Of a stretch of 38,070 nt of DNA, positions 1 through 9,257 are shown one piece after another. The stretch is taken from assembly GCA_026398935.1 (NCBI GenBank), contig JAPLRW010000291.1, positions 1 through 38,070 on the forward strand, in the 5' to 3' direction. Below the pieces are notes generated by a model that saw nothing but the letters and a program-made list of their open reading frames with translations, ran no database searches and was not told the origin of the DNA. How positions within the stretch are numbered: position 1 is the stretch's first letter; the number at the start of each line of letters is the position of its first letter. Both the position numbers and the translations under genes were made by a program. This DNA is from Methylococcales bacterium. Lineage in GTDB: Bacteria > Pseudomonadota > Gammaproteobacteria > Methylococcales > Methylomonadaceae.

Positions 1-1
1 A

Positions 2-58
2 TATTTGGAGTATCATTTTGAGCCGGGTTCTACTAAAGACTTTGAAGTTGAGCCTTAG
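2..58 (+). CDS. C-terminal tail of an unidentified upstream gene (partial)
   Basis: An open frame enters from the left edge and stops at TAG 56-58. Its last residues read YLEYHFEPGSTKDFEVEP. It lies in the same frame as the histidine kinase that follows, separated by this stop. Eighteen residues are too few to identify a family. A hairpin directly follows the stop, which fits the end of a gene. It could also be chance open frame. Confidence 0.3.
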   Translation, partial: YLEYHFEPGSTKDFEVEP

Positions 59-85
59 GACACGTCGTTAAGTCGACGTGTGTCC
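58..85. terminator. Hairpin at the kinase start
   Basis: The arms ACACGTCG (60-67) and CGACGTGT (74-81) are perfectly complementary around a 6-nt loop. The pairing extends outward to GGACAC/GTGTCC with a 2-nt bulge. It follows the TAG of the partial upstream frame but has no T tract. It could be a terminator, the end of a mobile element, or a regulatory hairpin. The GTG proposed for the kinase lies inside its 3' arm. Confidence 0.35.
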
Positions 86-3000
86 CGACTTTCAGTCGTT
101 AACTTAAACCCACCGTGCTTTAGCCGGTGGTTGTTTAGTGCGAATGCAACCTTGAAAAAATCGATTGATTTTGCTCAGAGGCAAATTCACGAATTGCAAC
201 AGTCCGGCAAAGCACCACCACTTTTTCGGCAGCTCGATCAAGAGCTGTATTATGCCAGTTATATACACCTGACAGGAAAGGATTCCTCGTTAATGAAGAT
301 CAGTCAAGCGGTTAAGAGTCAATTGGTTGAACATCCTTCTGCACAGCAGTTTTTTATTGAGCAAGTGGTGGCACAGGTTAATGACATTGTCGCTAAAAAC
401 AGTGCGCTATTTTTAGCATTGGACGAAACGACGCAATATGCTAAAAAACCTCTTACGCAAGAGTTTGATGAGGCATTGCACGCTTACTTTGATGCCAAGC
501 AAAAAACTGATTTTTATATTCAAAGTTTTTTATTCATCATTTCCATTCTCAGTATTATTTATGCAACCTATTTATTGGTTAAACTGAGTCGTAAAGAAAA
601 TGCGTTAAAAACGGCATTGTCGGATATTGGAAATTTGCAACACGCTTTTGATCAGCATGCCATTATCAGTTTTTCAGATGCGGAGGGTAATTTCACGCGT
701 GTCAATGAGAAATTCTGCACCCTAAGTGAGTACACTGAACAAGAGCTGATTGGAAAAAATCATTGGCTCATGCATTCCGGCGAGAACAGTGAGGCGGTTT
801 ATCTGGATATGATGGACTCGGCACGTAATGGTTTGGTTTGGCACGGCGAATTGCAAAGTAAATCGCATACAGGTAAACCCTATTGGGTTTACGCGACTAT
901 TGTGCCGTTTGTAAATGAGGCGCGGCAGCTGTATCAACTTATTTCTATTCGCACGGATATTACTTTATCTAAACGCTTAGCAGCAGAAATTACTGAATCA
1001 AAAAACTTTGTACAGAAACTCACCGATACCATGGCACAAGGTGTGTATGCGGTTGATCGTAATGGGCGGTGTACGTTTTGGAATAAGCGTGCGGAGCATT
1101 TGTTAGGCTGGACACAGCGTGAAATGATGATGCAACCGCTGGTGGATTTGATTGTCTACCAAGACAATGAGGATGCCATCATTGTTATGGATGATGCCTT
1201 TATGGACGCGAGTCAAATCAAAACCATGGAGATAAAGGTACTCCGTAAAAATGGTGGTACTTTTCCGGTTTCCGTCACGATTGCGCCACTGAATGAAAAT
1301 CGCAAAATAATTGGTTTTGTAGTGGTTTTTCAGGATATTTCGGAGACTAAAGAACAGCAACGATTATTGCATGAAGCGATGCAAGCGGCAGAATCCGCTA
1401 ATCAAACTAAAAGTGCTTTCCTCGCGAACATGAGTCATGAAATCCGCACGCCGATGAACGGTATCATTGGCATGACCGACTTGGCTTTAGATACGGAACT
1501 TACTGTAGAGCAGCGCGAGTTTTTAAGTATCGCCAAGAATTCTGCCAATGCACTGTTGACCATTATTAATGATATTTTAGATTTCTCTAAAATTGAAGCC
1601 GGTAAGTTGGAGCTGGATGCGGTTGAGTTTGATCTACATCAGGTGATGCGTGAAACCATTAAAAACTTGTCACTGCGCGCGTACCAAAAAGGTCTGGAAA
1701 TGATCCTTGATACGGCTACAGATGTCCCTAGGTATCTTATTGGTGACTCAGGGCGGCTCGGACAGATTATTATTAATTTGATCGGAAATGCTATTAAATT
1801 CACGGAACACGGCGAGATTATTCTGCGGATACGCTTGCACAGCCAGAAAGATGAGTACACCTGTTTGCAATTTGTGGTGGAAGATTCGGGGATTGGTATT
1901 CCGGAAGACAGTCAAAAAGATGTATTTAGTTCATTTTCGCAGGTAGATGCCTCGGTTTTTCGTAAATACGGCGGTACAGGGTTAGGGCTTAGTATTGCCA
2001 AGCAATTAGTAGAGCTCATGCGCGGTAAAATAGGCGTAACCAGTCAGCTTAATAAAGGCACTAGCTTTCATTTTACTGCGTGGTTTAAAGCCCCCTTGCA
2101 CGATGATGAACGTATTATGCCCTTAAGTACGCTGAGTAGTGTGCGTGTATTAGTGGTTGATGATAATGCGCGTCTGCGTAATCTGATGGGGCATACACTA
2201 ACGGGTTGGGGAATGGATGTATTGGCGGTTAAAAATGCTACTGAGGCGTTAGGCGTTCTTCGCCAGGAAAAAGGTAAAGGCCGTGCGATGCAATTGATCG
2301 TGGTCGATGAAGAGCTGCCGGATATTGATGGCTTCACGATGGTTGATCGGCTCCAGCAAGAAAACTTAAGCAGTGCGCCAATTATTATGCTGTTATCCAG
2401 TATTTATTCGGCGGGAAGATCACGTAATGGAGACGCTAAGATAGCGTGTGTCATTTCGAAGCCAGCCTCTCAGTCGGACTTACTGGATGCGGTGCATACG
2501 GTTTTCGATGGGCCTGTTGCTAATGCACTCGCTACACAAGATCTGTCACGACATGAAAAAATCTTGCAACCTTTGGATATATTATTGGCGGAAGATAACG
2601 CCATTAACCAACAATTAGCGGTACGCTTATTAGAAAAACAGGGGCATACAGTGAGTATCGCCAATAATGGTCAGGAGTGTTTGGATAAATTAGCCAAACA
2701 TGCCTATGATGTAGTGTTAATGGATTTTCAAATGCCGGTTATGGATGGCTTGGAAGCAACCCGTCGTATTCGCCAGCTGGGACTTGATATTCCTGTTATC
2801 GCGATGACCGCTAATGCTATGAAAGGTGATCGTGAACGGGCGCTTGAGTCGGGCATGAACGATTACCTCACGAAGCCTATAAAAGTAACCGAGTTATTTG
2901 AGGTTATCGGGCGGTATTTTCCTGAAGTCGACTATAAAATCATGGAGCCTTTGGATATATTATTGGCTGAAGATAATGTGATTAACCAACAATTAGCAGT

Positions 3001-3760
3001 GCGCTTATTGGAGAAGCAGGGACATACAGTAAGTCTCGCTGTTAATGGTCAAGAATGTTTGGATAAATTAGCCGAACATACCTATGATCTAGTATTAATG
3101 GATTTTCAAATGCCCATTATGGATGGCTTGGAAGCCACCCGCCGCATTCGTCAGCAAGGGCTTAATATTCCCATTATTGCGATTACAGCTAATGCACTGA
3201 AGGGTGATCGTCAACGTGCATTGGATGCCGGTATGAATGATTATCTCACCAAGCCGATCAAAGCCAATGTGTTGTTTGATGTAATTAGTCGGCACTTTGC
3301 AACGCGTAAAACAGACAGTACCGCCTCGCTGCCTGAGCCCAATAGGCTGCATCGTGATGGTGTTGCTGTCGCGAATAAAAGTCCTGTTGTGCTATCTTTG
3401 CCGGAGGAAGTTGCTACACCTATCTGTGACTGGAAGAATGCTTTGGCATTATTGGGGGGAGACAGTGAAATTCTCATTGATATGGCCAAGATGTACATCA
3501 GTAATGCCGATAGCTATGTATCCGACATTGCTCATGCACTTGAGCAACGCAATGCGTCAGAATTACCGCTCAGTTTACATACGTTAAAAGGTATTTTCGC
3601 GTTGTTCAAGGCTGGCGCTGCTGAACAGCTATTAATCACTGTTGAACACGCGGCTCAAAATGGAGAAATAGCTGTGGTGGCTAAGGCTTTACCAGACATA
3701 ACCTCGTATGCAAAAGCATTAATGGTTTTTTTGCAGGAAAAATTAGAGAGCAATCGTTAA
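80..3760 (+). CDS. Hybrid sensor histidine kinase (PAS-PAS-HisKA-HATPase-REC-REC-REC-Hpt)
   Basis: This is a 1226-aa multi-step phosphorelay kinase. In order it has a helical N-terminal region (about 1-144), one membrane helix (about 149-168), two PAS domains (about 185-300 and 310-425), and HisKA with H453 in SHEIRTPMNG. A HATPase domain follows (N570 in NAIKFTEHG, then GTGLGLSIAKQ). REC1 has D694/D695 and phospho-acceptor D743. REC2 (D882) and REC3 (D1008) are near copies. The C-terminal Hpt domain has H1167 in LHTLKG. The GTG start at 80 is weak: it lies in a hairpin, and the protein lacks the first membrane helix expected of a periplasmic sensor, so the 5' end may be truncated or wrongly placed. 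The convergent HD-GYP regulator downstream is a plausible output partner. The signal sensed is unknown. Confidence 0.9.
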   Translation: MSRLSVVNLNPPCFSRWLFSANATLKKSIDFAQRQIHELQQSGKAPPLFRQLDQELYYASYIHLTGKDSSLMKISQAVKSQLVEHPSAQQFFIEQVVAQVNDIVAKNSALFLALDETTQYAKKPLTQEFDEALHAYFDAKQKTDFYIQSFLFIISILSIIYATYLLVKLSRKENALKTALSDIGNLQHAFDQHAIISFSDAEGNFTRVNEKFCTLSEYTEQELIGKNHWLMHSGENSEAVYLDMMDSARNGLVWHGELQSKSHTGKPYWVYATIVPFVNEARQLYQLISIRTDITLSKRLAAEITESKNFVQKLTDTMAQGVYAVDRNGRCTFWNKRAEHLLGWTQREMMMQPLVDLIVYQDNEDAIIVMDDAFMDASQIKTMEIKVLRKNGGTFPVSVTIAPLNENRKIIGFVVVFQDISETKEQQRLLHEAMQAAESANQTKSAFLANMSHEIRTPMNGIIGMTDLALDTELTVEQREFLSIAKNSANALLTIINDILDFSKIEAGKLELDAVEFDLHQVMRETIKNLSLRAYQKGLEMILDTATDVPRYLIGDSGRLGQIIINLIGNAIKFTEHGEIILRIRLHSQKDEYTCLQFVVEDSGIGIPEDSQKDVFSSFSQVDASVFRKYGGTGLGLSIAKQLVELMRGKIGVTSQLNKGTSFHFTAWFKAPLHDDERIMPLSTLSSVRVLVVDDNARLRNLMGHTLTGWGMDVLAVKNATEALGVLRQEKGKGRAMQLIVVDEELPDIDGFTMVDRLQQENLSSAPIIMLLSSIYSAGRSRNGDAKIACVISKPASQSDLLDAVHTVFDGPVANALATQDLSRHEKILQPLDILLAEDNAINQQLAVRLLEKQGHTVSIANNGQECLDKLAKHAYDVVLMDFQMPVMDGLEATRRIRQLGLDIPVIAMTANAMKGDRERALESGMNDYLTKPIKVTELFEVIGRYFPEVDYKIMEPLDILLAEDNVINQQLAVRLLEKQGHTVSLAVNGQECLDKLAEHTYDLVLMDFQMPIMDGLEATRRIRQQGLNIPIIAITANALKGDRQRALDAGMNDYLTKPIKANVLFDVISRHFATRKTDSTASLPEPNRLHRDGVAVANKSPVVLSLPEEVATPICDWKNALALLGGDSEILIDMAKMYISNADSYVSDIAHALEQRNASELPLSLHTLKGIFALFKAGAAEQLLITVEHAAQNGEIAVVAKALPDITSYAKALMVFLQEKLESNR
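2570..3325 (+). repeat. 378-bp tandem duplication encoding two REC domains
   Basis: The stretch from 2570 matches the stretch from 2948 at a period of exactly 378 bp (126 codons), in frame. Both begin with CCTTTGGATATATTATTGGC, and long parts match with mostly synonymous changes (for example AACCAACAATTAGC in both). The copies encode receiver domains with phospho-acceptors D882 and D1008. The similarity fades toward 3300. Confidence 0.9.
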
Positions 3761-4076
3761 GGGTTACCTACGTTGACAATCATGCCTTAGGTAAATGAGC
3801 TAAAAAAGACAACGAAAATAGCGCAAAGTCAGTTAGAACAATTGGATTACGGTAAGAGGGTAAGGAAATATTTTGCTATCACCCGTTTTCTGGCTGAGAT
3901 TGGGCGCGGTAGCACAAGACATTCAGGTGTACAGCGTGTAAAAGCTACGTGTCATTGGACAGTGATCTTTTTATACAATGTGTCGTGTAGACTAAACGCT
4001 GGCGCGCAACTCGGCTAACATTTGAACAGACTGTCGGTAAATTTACCAGCGTGGTGCTGAAGCAGATCCTGCTGGG
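3761..4076. other. Intergenic region between convergent kinase and HD-GYP genes
   Basis: No gene is recognised in these 316 bases. A weak inverted repeat (TTACCTA 3764-3770 with TAGGTAA 3788-3794) just after the kinase stop may help termination, but it has no T tract. One plus-strand frame stays open for about 75 codons (roughly 3790-4018) without ATG, GTG or TTG at its head and with no recognisable motif. It could be a decayed gene fragment or chance. Confidence 0.4.
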
Positions 4077-5135
4077 CTACAGAGTAAAGTTCTCAATTTC
4101 ATCATCTACAAAGCGATCTTTAATGGACAAGACGCTATCCCAGTCTTTTAGAAAAGCAGTTACACATTCAGGTTTAAAATGCTGTCCAGAACCTTCTTTA
4201 AGAAAATCAATGGCGGATGCTATGCTCCAGGGTTTTTTGTAAGGGCGCTCCGATGTTAACGCATCAAAGACATCCGCAACAGCAATAATTTGGCCGTAGA
4301 TAGGTGTTTTGTCACCCGTCAGCGCTCTCGGATAGCCGGAGCCATCATATTTTTCGTGGTGAGTCAGCGCGATAAGTGCGCCGAGTTGCATGAGTTTAGA
4401 TGAGCTGCCATTTAAAATATTATACCCAAACTGCGCATGTTCTTTCATGATTTCAAATTCAGTCACATCGAGTTTTCCCGGTTTGAGTAGAATGGAATCT
4501 GGAATACCCACTTTACCGATGTCATGCATGGGTGCTGCTTCTAATATCATATTTTGCAAAGGGATTGACATACCCATTTGGTTCGCAATGTGTTTTGAAT
4601 AATGCGCCATGCGCCGGATATGACCGCCCGTTTCCGGGTCTCGGTATTCGGCAGCTTTTGATAATCGAAAAATAATTTCTTGCTCTCGATTACGAATCTC
4701 ACGGGTTGCCTTTTGCACTTCTTCGGCCAGCCAAGTGGCTTTGTCGGCCAGTTTACGCTGGCTGTTGTGCAGGGCTAGCAGATTTCGTACCCGAATCATA
4801 AATTCCGTTTTATCGATGGGTTTGTTGAGAAAGTCGGTTGCGCCTGATTCTAGTGTTTCATAACGCACATTGCTGTTATCGTTAGCGGTTACCATGAGAA
4901 TGGGGGTATTGGCCTTTTCAGGCATAGCACGAATTCTTTTGATAAATTCGATCCCATTTAAATCGGGCATCATAAAATCAACAATGATAAGCTCCGGATC
5001 ATTGGCTAAACACCACTCTAATCCTTCGAGAGGATGTAGAAAACTGACCGGTTCGTAATGCTCTAGCCTTTTAACTAAGTGCCATAAAAGGGTAAGATTA
5101 ATTTGCGTATCATCGATTAATGCTATACTTTTCAT
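4077..5135 (-). CDS. Response regulator with HD-GYP domain (RpfG-like cyclic di-GMP phosphodiesterase)
   Basis: This 352-aa cytoplasmic protein has an N-terminal receiver domain (acidic pair D8/D9, phospho-acceptor D53 in VDFMMPDLNG, lysine in NKPID). A short helical linker rich in charged residues (about 125-165) leads to an HD-GYP domain. The metal-binding HD pair is H204/D205 in MHDIGKVGIPD, and the signature continues with HHEKYDGSGYP. The family usually hydrolyses cyclic di-GMP to GMP. All key motifs look intact, so the enzyme is probably active and controlled by phosphorylation. It is convergent with the hybrid kinase, whose Hpt domain is the obvious candidate donor; that pairing is inferred from position only. 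Confidence 0.93.
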   Translation of the reverse strand: MKSIALIDDTQINLTLLWHLVKRLEHYEPVSFLHPLEGLEWCLANDPELIIVDFMMPDLNGIEFIKRIRAMPEKANTPILMVTANDNSNVRYETLESGATDFLNKPIDKTEFMIRVRNLLALHNSQRKLADKATWLAEEVQKATREIRNREQEIIFRLSKAAEYRDPETGGHIRRMAHYSKHIANQMGMSIPLQNMILEAAPMHDIGKVGIPDSILLKPGKLDVTEFEIMKEHAQFGYNILNGSSSKLMQLGALIALTHHEKYDGSGYPRALTGDKTPIYGQIIAVADVFDALTSERPYKKPWSIASAIDFLKEGSGQHFKPECVTAFLKDWDSVLSIKDRFVDDEIENFTL

Positions 5136-5278
5136 GGCTATATTGGTTAATACGGTAAGATTTTAGTGGGGGGGGATGCCGGAGTTCAGCATAAAGAACC
5201 CATAAAGGGTAAAATAATTATAGCGTTATTTAGAATTTTCGGTGCTTTTTTGTATTATCACTTATAACACGTCAACAC

Positions 5279-6106
5279 ATGAACATAAAAAATATAGGTT
5301 TTATCGGTGCAGGTAATATGGCAACCAGCTTAATCAGTGGTCTTATTGCTAGTGGTCATTCTTCGCAACATATTTGGATTGCGGATGTTAATCAGGGCAG
5401 TCTACAGGCGTTAGCGGACAGTTTACAGGTAAATATTGCCAGCAGTAATACGGCACTGGTTGATGCTGTGGATGTGGTGGTGTTGGCTGTAAAGCCACAG
5501 GTATTGGGCGTTGTTGCGCGCGAAGTGGCGGGTGCCATTCAGCACAATAACGCATTGGTTGTTTCCATCGCTGCCGGCATTACTCAAAAAAGCCTTGGGC
5601 AGTGGCTGGGTGATGGTGTTGCCATTGTGCGCTGTATGCCCAATACGCCAGCATTGGTTTTAACCGGTGCAACGGCGTTACATGCCAACACTAACGTGAG
5701 TAATGTGCAACGGGATTTAGCTGAGAATATTTTACGGGCAGTGGGTTTGGCGTTATGGGTTGAACACGAATCTGAGCTTGATGCGGTAACGGCGATTTCA
5801 GGCAGTGGCCCTGCGTATTATTTTTTACTCATGGAAGCCATGGAAAAAACTGCGCTAGAGTTAGGCTTAAACGAAGCACAGGCGCGCTTGTTAATTCAGC
5901 AAACGGCCTTGGGTGCAGCCAAAATAGCACTGGAATCCAATGAATCTCCCGAGCAGTTACGTCGGCGGGTTACTTCTCCTGGCGGCACAACCGCAGCGGC
6001 TTTAGATTGCTTCGAACAGGGCGGCTTTACACAACTGGTGACACATGCGTTACATGCGGCGCGTGATCGCTCGGTTGCTATGTCAATAGAATTGGGAGCA
6101 TTGTAA
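5279..6106 (+). CDS. proC: Pyrroline-5-carboxylate reductase
   Basis: This 275-aa enzyme catalyses the last step of proline synthesis, the NAD(P)H-dependent reduction of pyrroline-5-carboxylate. The N-terminal Rossmann motif is GFIGAGNMATSLISGL (7-22). VRCMPNTPALV and the substrate-site signature SGSGPAYYF are present, as is the C-terminal VTSPGGTTAAAL. Length matches the family (about 270). The stop TAA overlaps the ATG of the YggT gene by one base, so the two are translationally coupled; this proC-yggT pair is common in gammaproteobacteria. The ATG at 5279 has no strong ribosome-binding site, but it fits the family's N terminus. Confidence 0.97.
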   Translation: MNIKNIGFIGAGNMATSLISGLIASGHSSQHIWIADVNQGSLQALADSLQVNIASSNTALVDAVDVVVLAVKPQVLGVVAREVAGAIQHNNALVVSIAAGITQKSLGQWLGDGVAIVRCMPNTPALVLTGATALHANTNVSNVQRDLAENILRAVGLALWVEHESELDAVTAISGSGPAYYFLLMEAMEKTALELGLNEAQARLLIQQTALGAAKIALESNESPEQLRRRVTSPGGTTAAALDCFEQGGFTQLVTHALHAARDRSVAMSIELGAL

Positions 6107-6681
6107 TGGGATCTAGTTATATGTCCGAGCCGATCATTTTTTTGATTGATACACTCTTTTCACTGTATATTTTAGCGATTATCTTGCGTTTTTTATTGCA
6201 ATGGAGCGGTGCAAGTTCGTCTAATTCGATGGCGCAATTATTGATTAAAGTGACGCATCCACCGTTGAAATTATTGCGGCGTTATATCCCCTCGGTGCGT
6301 AACATTGATACCTCGGCATTGGTTTTAGCGTTAGCCTTACAAATGCTCGCAGATTTTTCCATCCTTTTCCTTAAAGGGGTTGTTGTTGGTATTGGTGCGT
6401 TAGTGGTCATCTCATTTACACAACTACTCTCGCTGGTCATTAATGTGTTTATTTTTGCCATATTTGCCAGTGCGTTACTGAGTTGGTTCAATCCCGGCGC
6501 GTTTAGTGCTGTAGCGGCATTATTGTACAGTTTGAGCGAGCCTATCTTAAAAGTGTGTCGTCAAATGTTGCCTGATTTAGGCGGCGTTGATTTTTCACCC
6601 TTGGCGGCGTTGATTATGTTGCAGTTGGCTAAAATGCTGCTGCTGCCGCCGCTGCATGAATTGGCGAGTTTGATTGGTTAA
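6106..6681 (+). CDS. yggT: YggT family integral membrane protein
   Basis: This 191-aa protein has two YGGT repeats, each with hydrophobic helices (about 6-28 and 67-95, then 100-125 and 150-187), separated by a polar stretch with HPPLKLLRRYIPSV. The proline-rich loop recurs in the second half as SEPILKVCRQMLPDLGGVDFSP, which is typical of the family. It lies in the inner membrane; YggT proteins have been linked to osmotic stress, division and membrane protein placement, but the molecular role is not settled. The start at 6106 overlaps the proC stop. ATG 6121 (MSEPIIF) is an alternative five codons in. Confidence 0.9.
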   Translation: MGSSYMSEPIIFLIDTLFSLYILAIILRFLLQWSGASSSNSMAQLLIKVTHPPLKLLRRYIPSVRNIDTSALVLALALQMLADFSILFLKGVVVGIGALVVISFTQLLSLVINVFIFAIFASALLSWFNPGAFSAVAALLYSLSEPILKVCRQMLPDLGGVDFSPLAALIMLQLAKMLLLPPLHELASLIG

Positions 6682-6750
6682 GCCGTCCTTGTTAAAATCC
6701 AATTTATAGCTAGACTTATTGTTGATTCTTTAACGTTGATTTGGTTGCTT

Positions 6751-7734
6751 ATGTTCTTAACGATACCATTTAAAAAGCTTGTCTTAGCTATAACGCTGGT
6801 TTTTGCAGCTCAACATGCTGCGGAGGCCAAGACATTCCATTGGGTTGACGACAGCGGTAAAACGCATTTTTCGGATAAAGTCCCACCTGATCAAGTTAAA
6901 TATCAACGCGAAACGCTCAATAAAAATGGGCAGGTGACGGATACGCTGAATAAAGCGAAAAGTCCTGAGGAATATGAGCAAGAGCAGCGATTGCAAGCAT
7001 TGCGTAAAGAGCAGGAGCAGCTCATATCGAAGCAAAGTGCTGAAGATCGAGTTTTACTGAGTACTTATCGTAGTGTGGATGATTTGAATTTAACGCTTAA
7101 TGGCCGGATGCAGGCGTTGGATGCACAGCGGCGGGTTGCTGAAGGCAATTTAAAGCGATTACAGCGTCAGCTGGAAGCACAGCAGAAAAAAATAGCGGAG
7201 TATGAGCGTAAAGGTGAGAAGATACCCACAGCAAGGCTTGAGGAAATTCGATCATCCGAGCAACAGATTCAGCTCGCGACGGGTGAGATCAGTAATCACG
7301 TTGATAAGAAAAATCAAATTAAAGCGGAGTTTGAACTTAATATTGAACGCTTTAAGTTTCTAACGCATGATAAAGCCGCCGCGCCTGCCGTTACGGACAA
7401 CGCTGTGCCGATTGCTGAATTGGCGGGCTTGTTTAACTGTTCGAGTCTTGTGCAGTGTGACAAAGCGTGGCAGTTGTCTAAAACATTTGTGCAACGCCAT
7501 TCAACAACCTCGGTCAGTAGCAGTACCGAGCAGTTAATCTTAAGCAATAAACCCGTTAAAGAAGATGATCTAAGTTTGTCTGTTTCCAGAATGCAGATGG
7601 CAGGGGAGCAACAAAAATTGTTTTTAGATATTCGTTGTCATCATTCTACGATGGGTGCTGAGCTCTGCGCGAGTAAAGCGGCCGCCGACATAAGGACGGC
7701 TTTTAAACCTTTTTTAGAAACGGCATTAAAGTAG
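6751..7734 (+). CDS. Exported DUF4124 domain protein with coiled coil
   Basis: The ATG at 6751 gives 327 aa beginning MFLTIPFKKLVLAITLVFAA, a clear signal peptide probably cleaved after AEA. A TTG at 6736 would add five residues. DUF4124 follows at about residues 27-60 (FHWVDDSGKTHFSDKVP, the usual W-D-G-H/Y-SD pattern). Then comes a long charged coiled coil (about 75-205, rich in Q, E, K and R). The C-terminal quarter has four cysteines that could pair in the periplasm. DUF4124 proteins are common envelope proteins of gammaproteobacteria without an assigned activity. A large inverted repeat follows the gene. Confidence 0.8.
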   Translation: MFLTIPFKKLVLAITLVFAAQHAAEAKTFHWVDDSGKTHFSDKVPPDQVKYQRETLNKNGQVTDTLNKAKSPEEYEQEQRLQALRKEQEQLISKQSAEDRVLLSTYRSVDDLNLTLNGRMQALDAQRRVAEGNLKRLQRQLEAQQKKIAEYERKGEKIPTARLEEIRSSEQQIQLATGEISNHVDKKNQIKAEFELNIERFKFLTHDKAAAPAVTDNAVPIAELAGLFNCSSLVQCDKAWQLSKTFVQRHSTTSVSSSTEQLILSNKPVKEDDLSLSVSRMQMAGEQQKLFLDIRCHHSTMGAELCASKAAADIRTAFKPFLETALK

Positions 7735-7763
7735 CACGCAGCCTGTCAATAGACGTGTAGCGT

Positions 7764-7822
7764 TTATTCGCTGGCAGGCAATCCGTTCCGTTATCAAACG
7801 GGCGGATTGCTGCCGCGAATAA
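7764..7822. terminator. Long imperfect hairpin between convergent genes
   Basis: TTATTCGC (7764-7771) pairs with GCGAATAA (7815-7822). Inside it TGGCAG pairs with TGCC plus a bulge, and GCAATCCG pairs with CGGATTGC, with an inner CCGTT/AAACGG. The total stem is about 27 bp with small bulges and a short loop. It lies between the stop of the DUF4124 gene (plus) and the stop of argB (minus), so it is well placed as a bidirectional terminator. The stem is longer than usual, so a REP-like repeat is possible. Confidence 0.6.
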
Positions 7823-7841
7823 GCCCTCTCTGTTACAACAC

Positions 7842-8741
<900 letters not shown>

Positions 8742-8800
8742 TTAGGTGTCCATTTTTAAAAGGGAAAGATACTGTGTGGGTAATATAAATTTTAACGTTA

Positions 8801-9256
8801 TTAGTGGCGTCCCGTATGACCAAAGCCACCTTCACCGCGTACACTGGCATCAAACTCGGTGACCTGTTCAAAAGCAACTTGAATGATCGGTATAAAAACC
8901 ATTTGCGCAATGCGTTCGCCAATAGCAACGGTAAATGGCGTATTGCTTCTATTCCAGCAGGAAACAAATACTTGCCCTTGGTAATCGGCATCACACAGTC
9001 CCACTAAATTACCCAATACAATACCGTGTTTATGGCCTAATCCAGAGCGAGGTAACAGCAGCGCGGCAATAGCAGGATCGGCAATGTGTATCGCTAAGCC
9101 CGTTGGAATCAGTACGGATTCACCCGGATTTAATACCAGCGGCTCGTCTAAGCAGGCGCGCAAATCCATACCCGCAGAGCCGGGGGTAGCATAGTCCGGT
9201 AAAGGGATTTCGTTACCAAGGCGCGGATCTAAAATTTTAAGTTGTACGGTTTGCAT
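8801..9256 (-). CDS. dut: dUTP diphosphatase (dUTPase)
   Basis: This 151-aa enzyme hydrolyses dUTP to dUMP and pyrophosphate, keeping uracil out of DNA and feeding dTMP synthesis. The five trimeric dUTPase motifs are visible: [35 protein letters not shown] (with the catalytic-site Asp), GERIAQMVF, and the C-terminal arm [12 protein letters not shown], which closes over the substrate. Length is standard. The ATG is one base after the coaBC stop, so the genes are coupled, the common coaBC-dut order of gammaproteobacteria. Confidence 0.97.
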   Translation of the reverse strand: MQTVQLKILDPRLGNEIPLPDYATPGSAGMDLRACLDEPLVLNPGESVLIPTGLAIHIADPAIAALLLPRSGLGHKHGIVLGNLVGLCDADYQGQVFVSCWNRSNTPFTVAIGERIAQMVFIPIIQVAFEQVTEFDASVRGEGGFGHTGRH

Positions 9257-9257
9257 G

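Noticed and set aside
3790-4018. Plus-strand open frame of about 75 codons after the kinase
   Set aside because: There is no usable start codon, no ribosome-binding site and no recognisable motif; it is left inside the intergenic entry.
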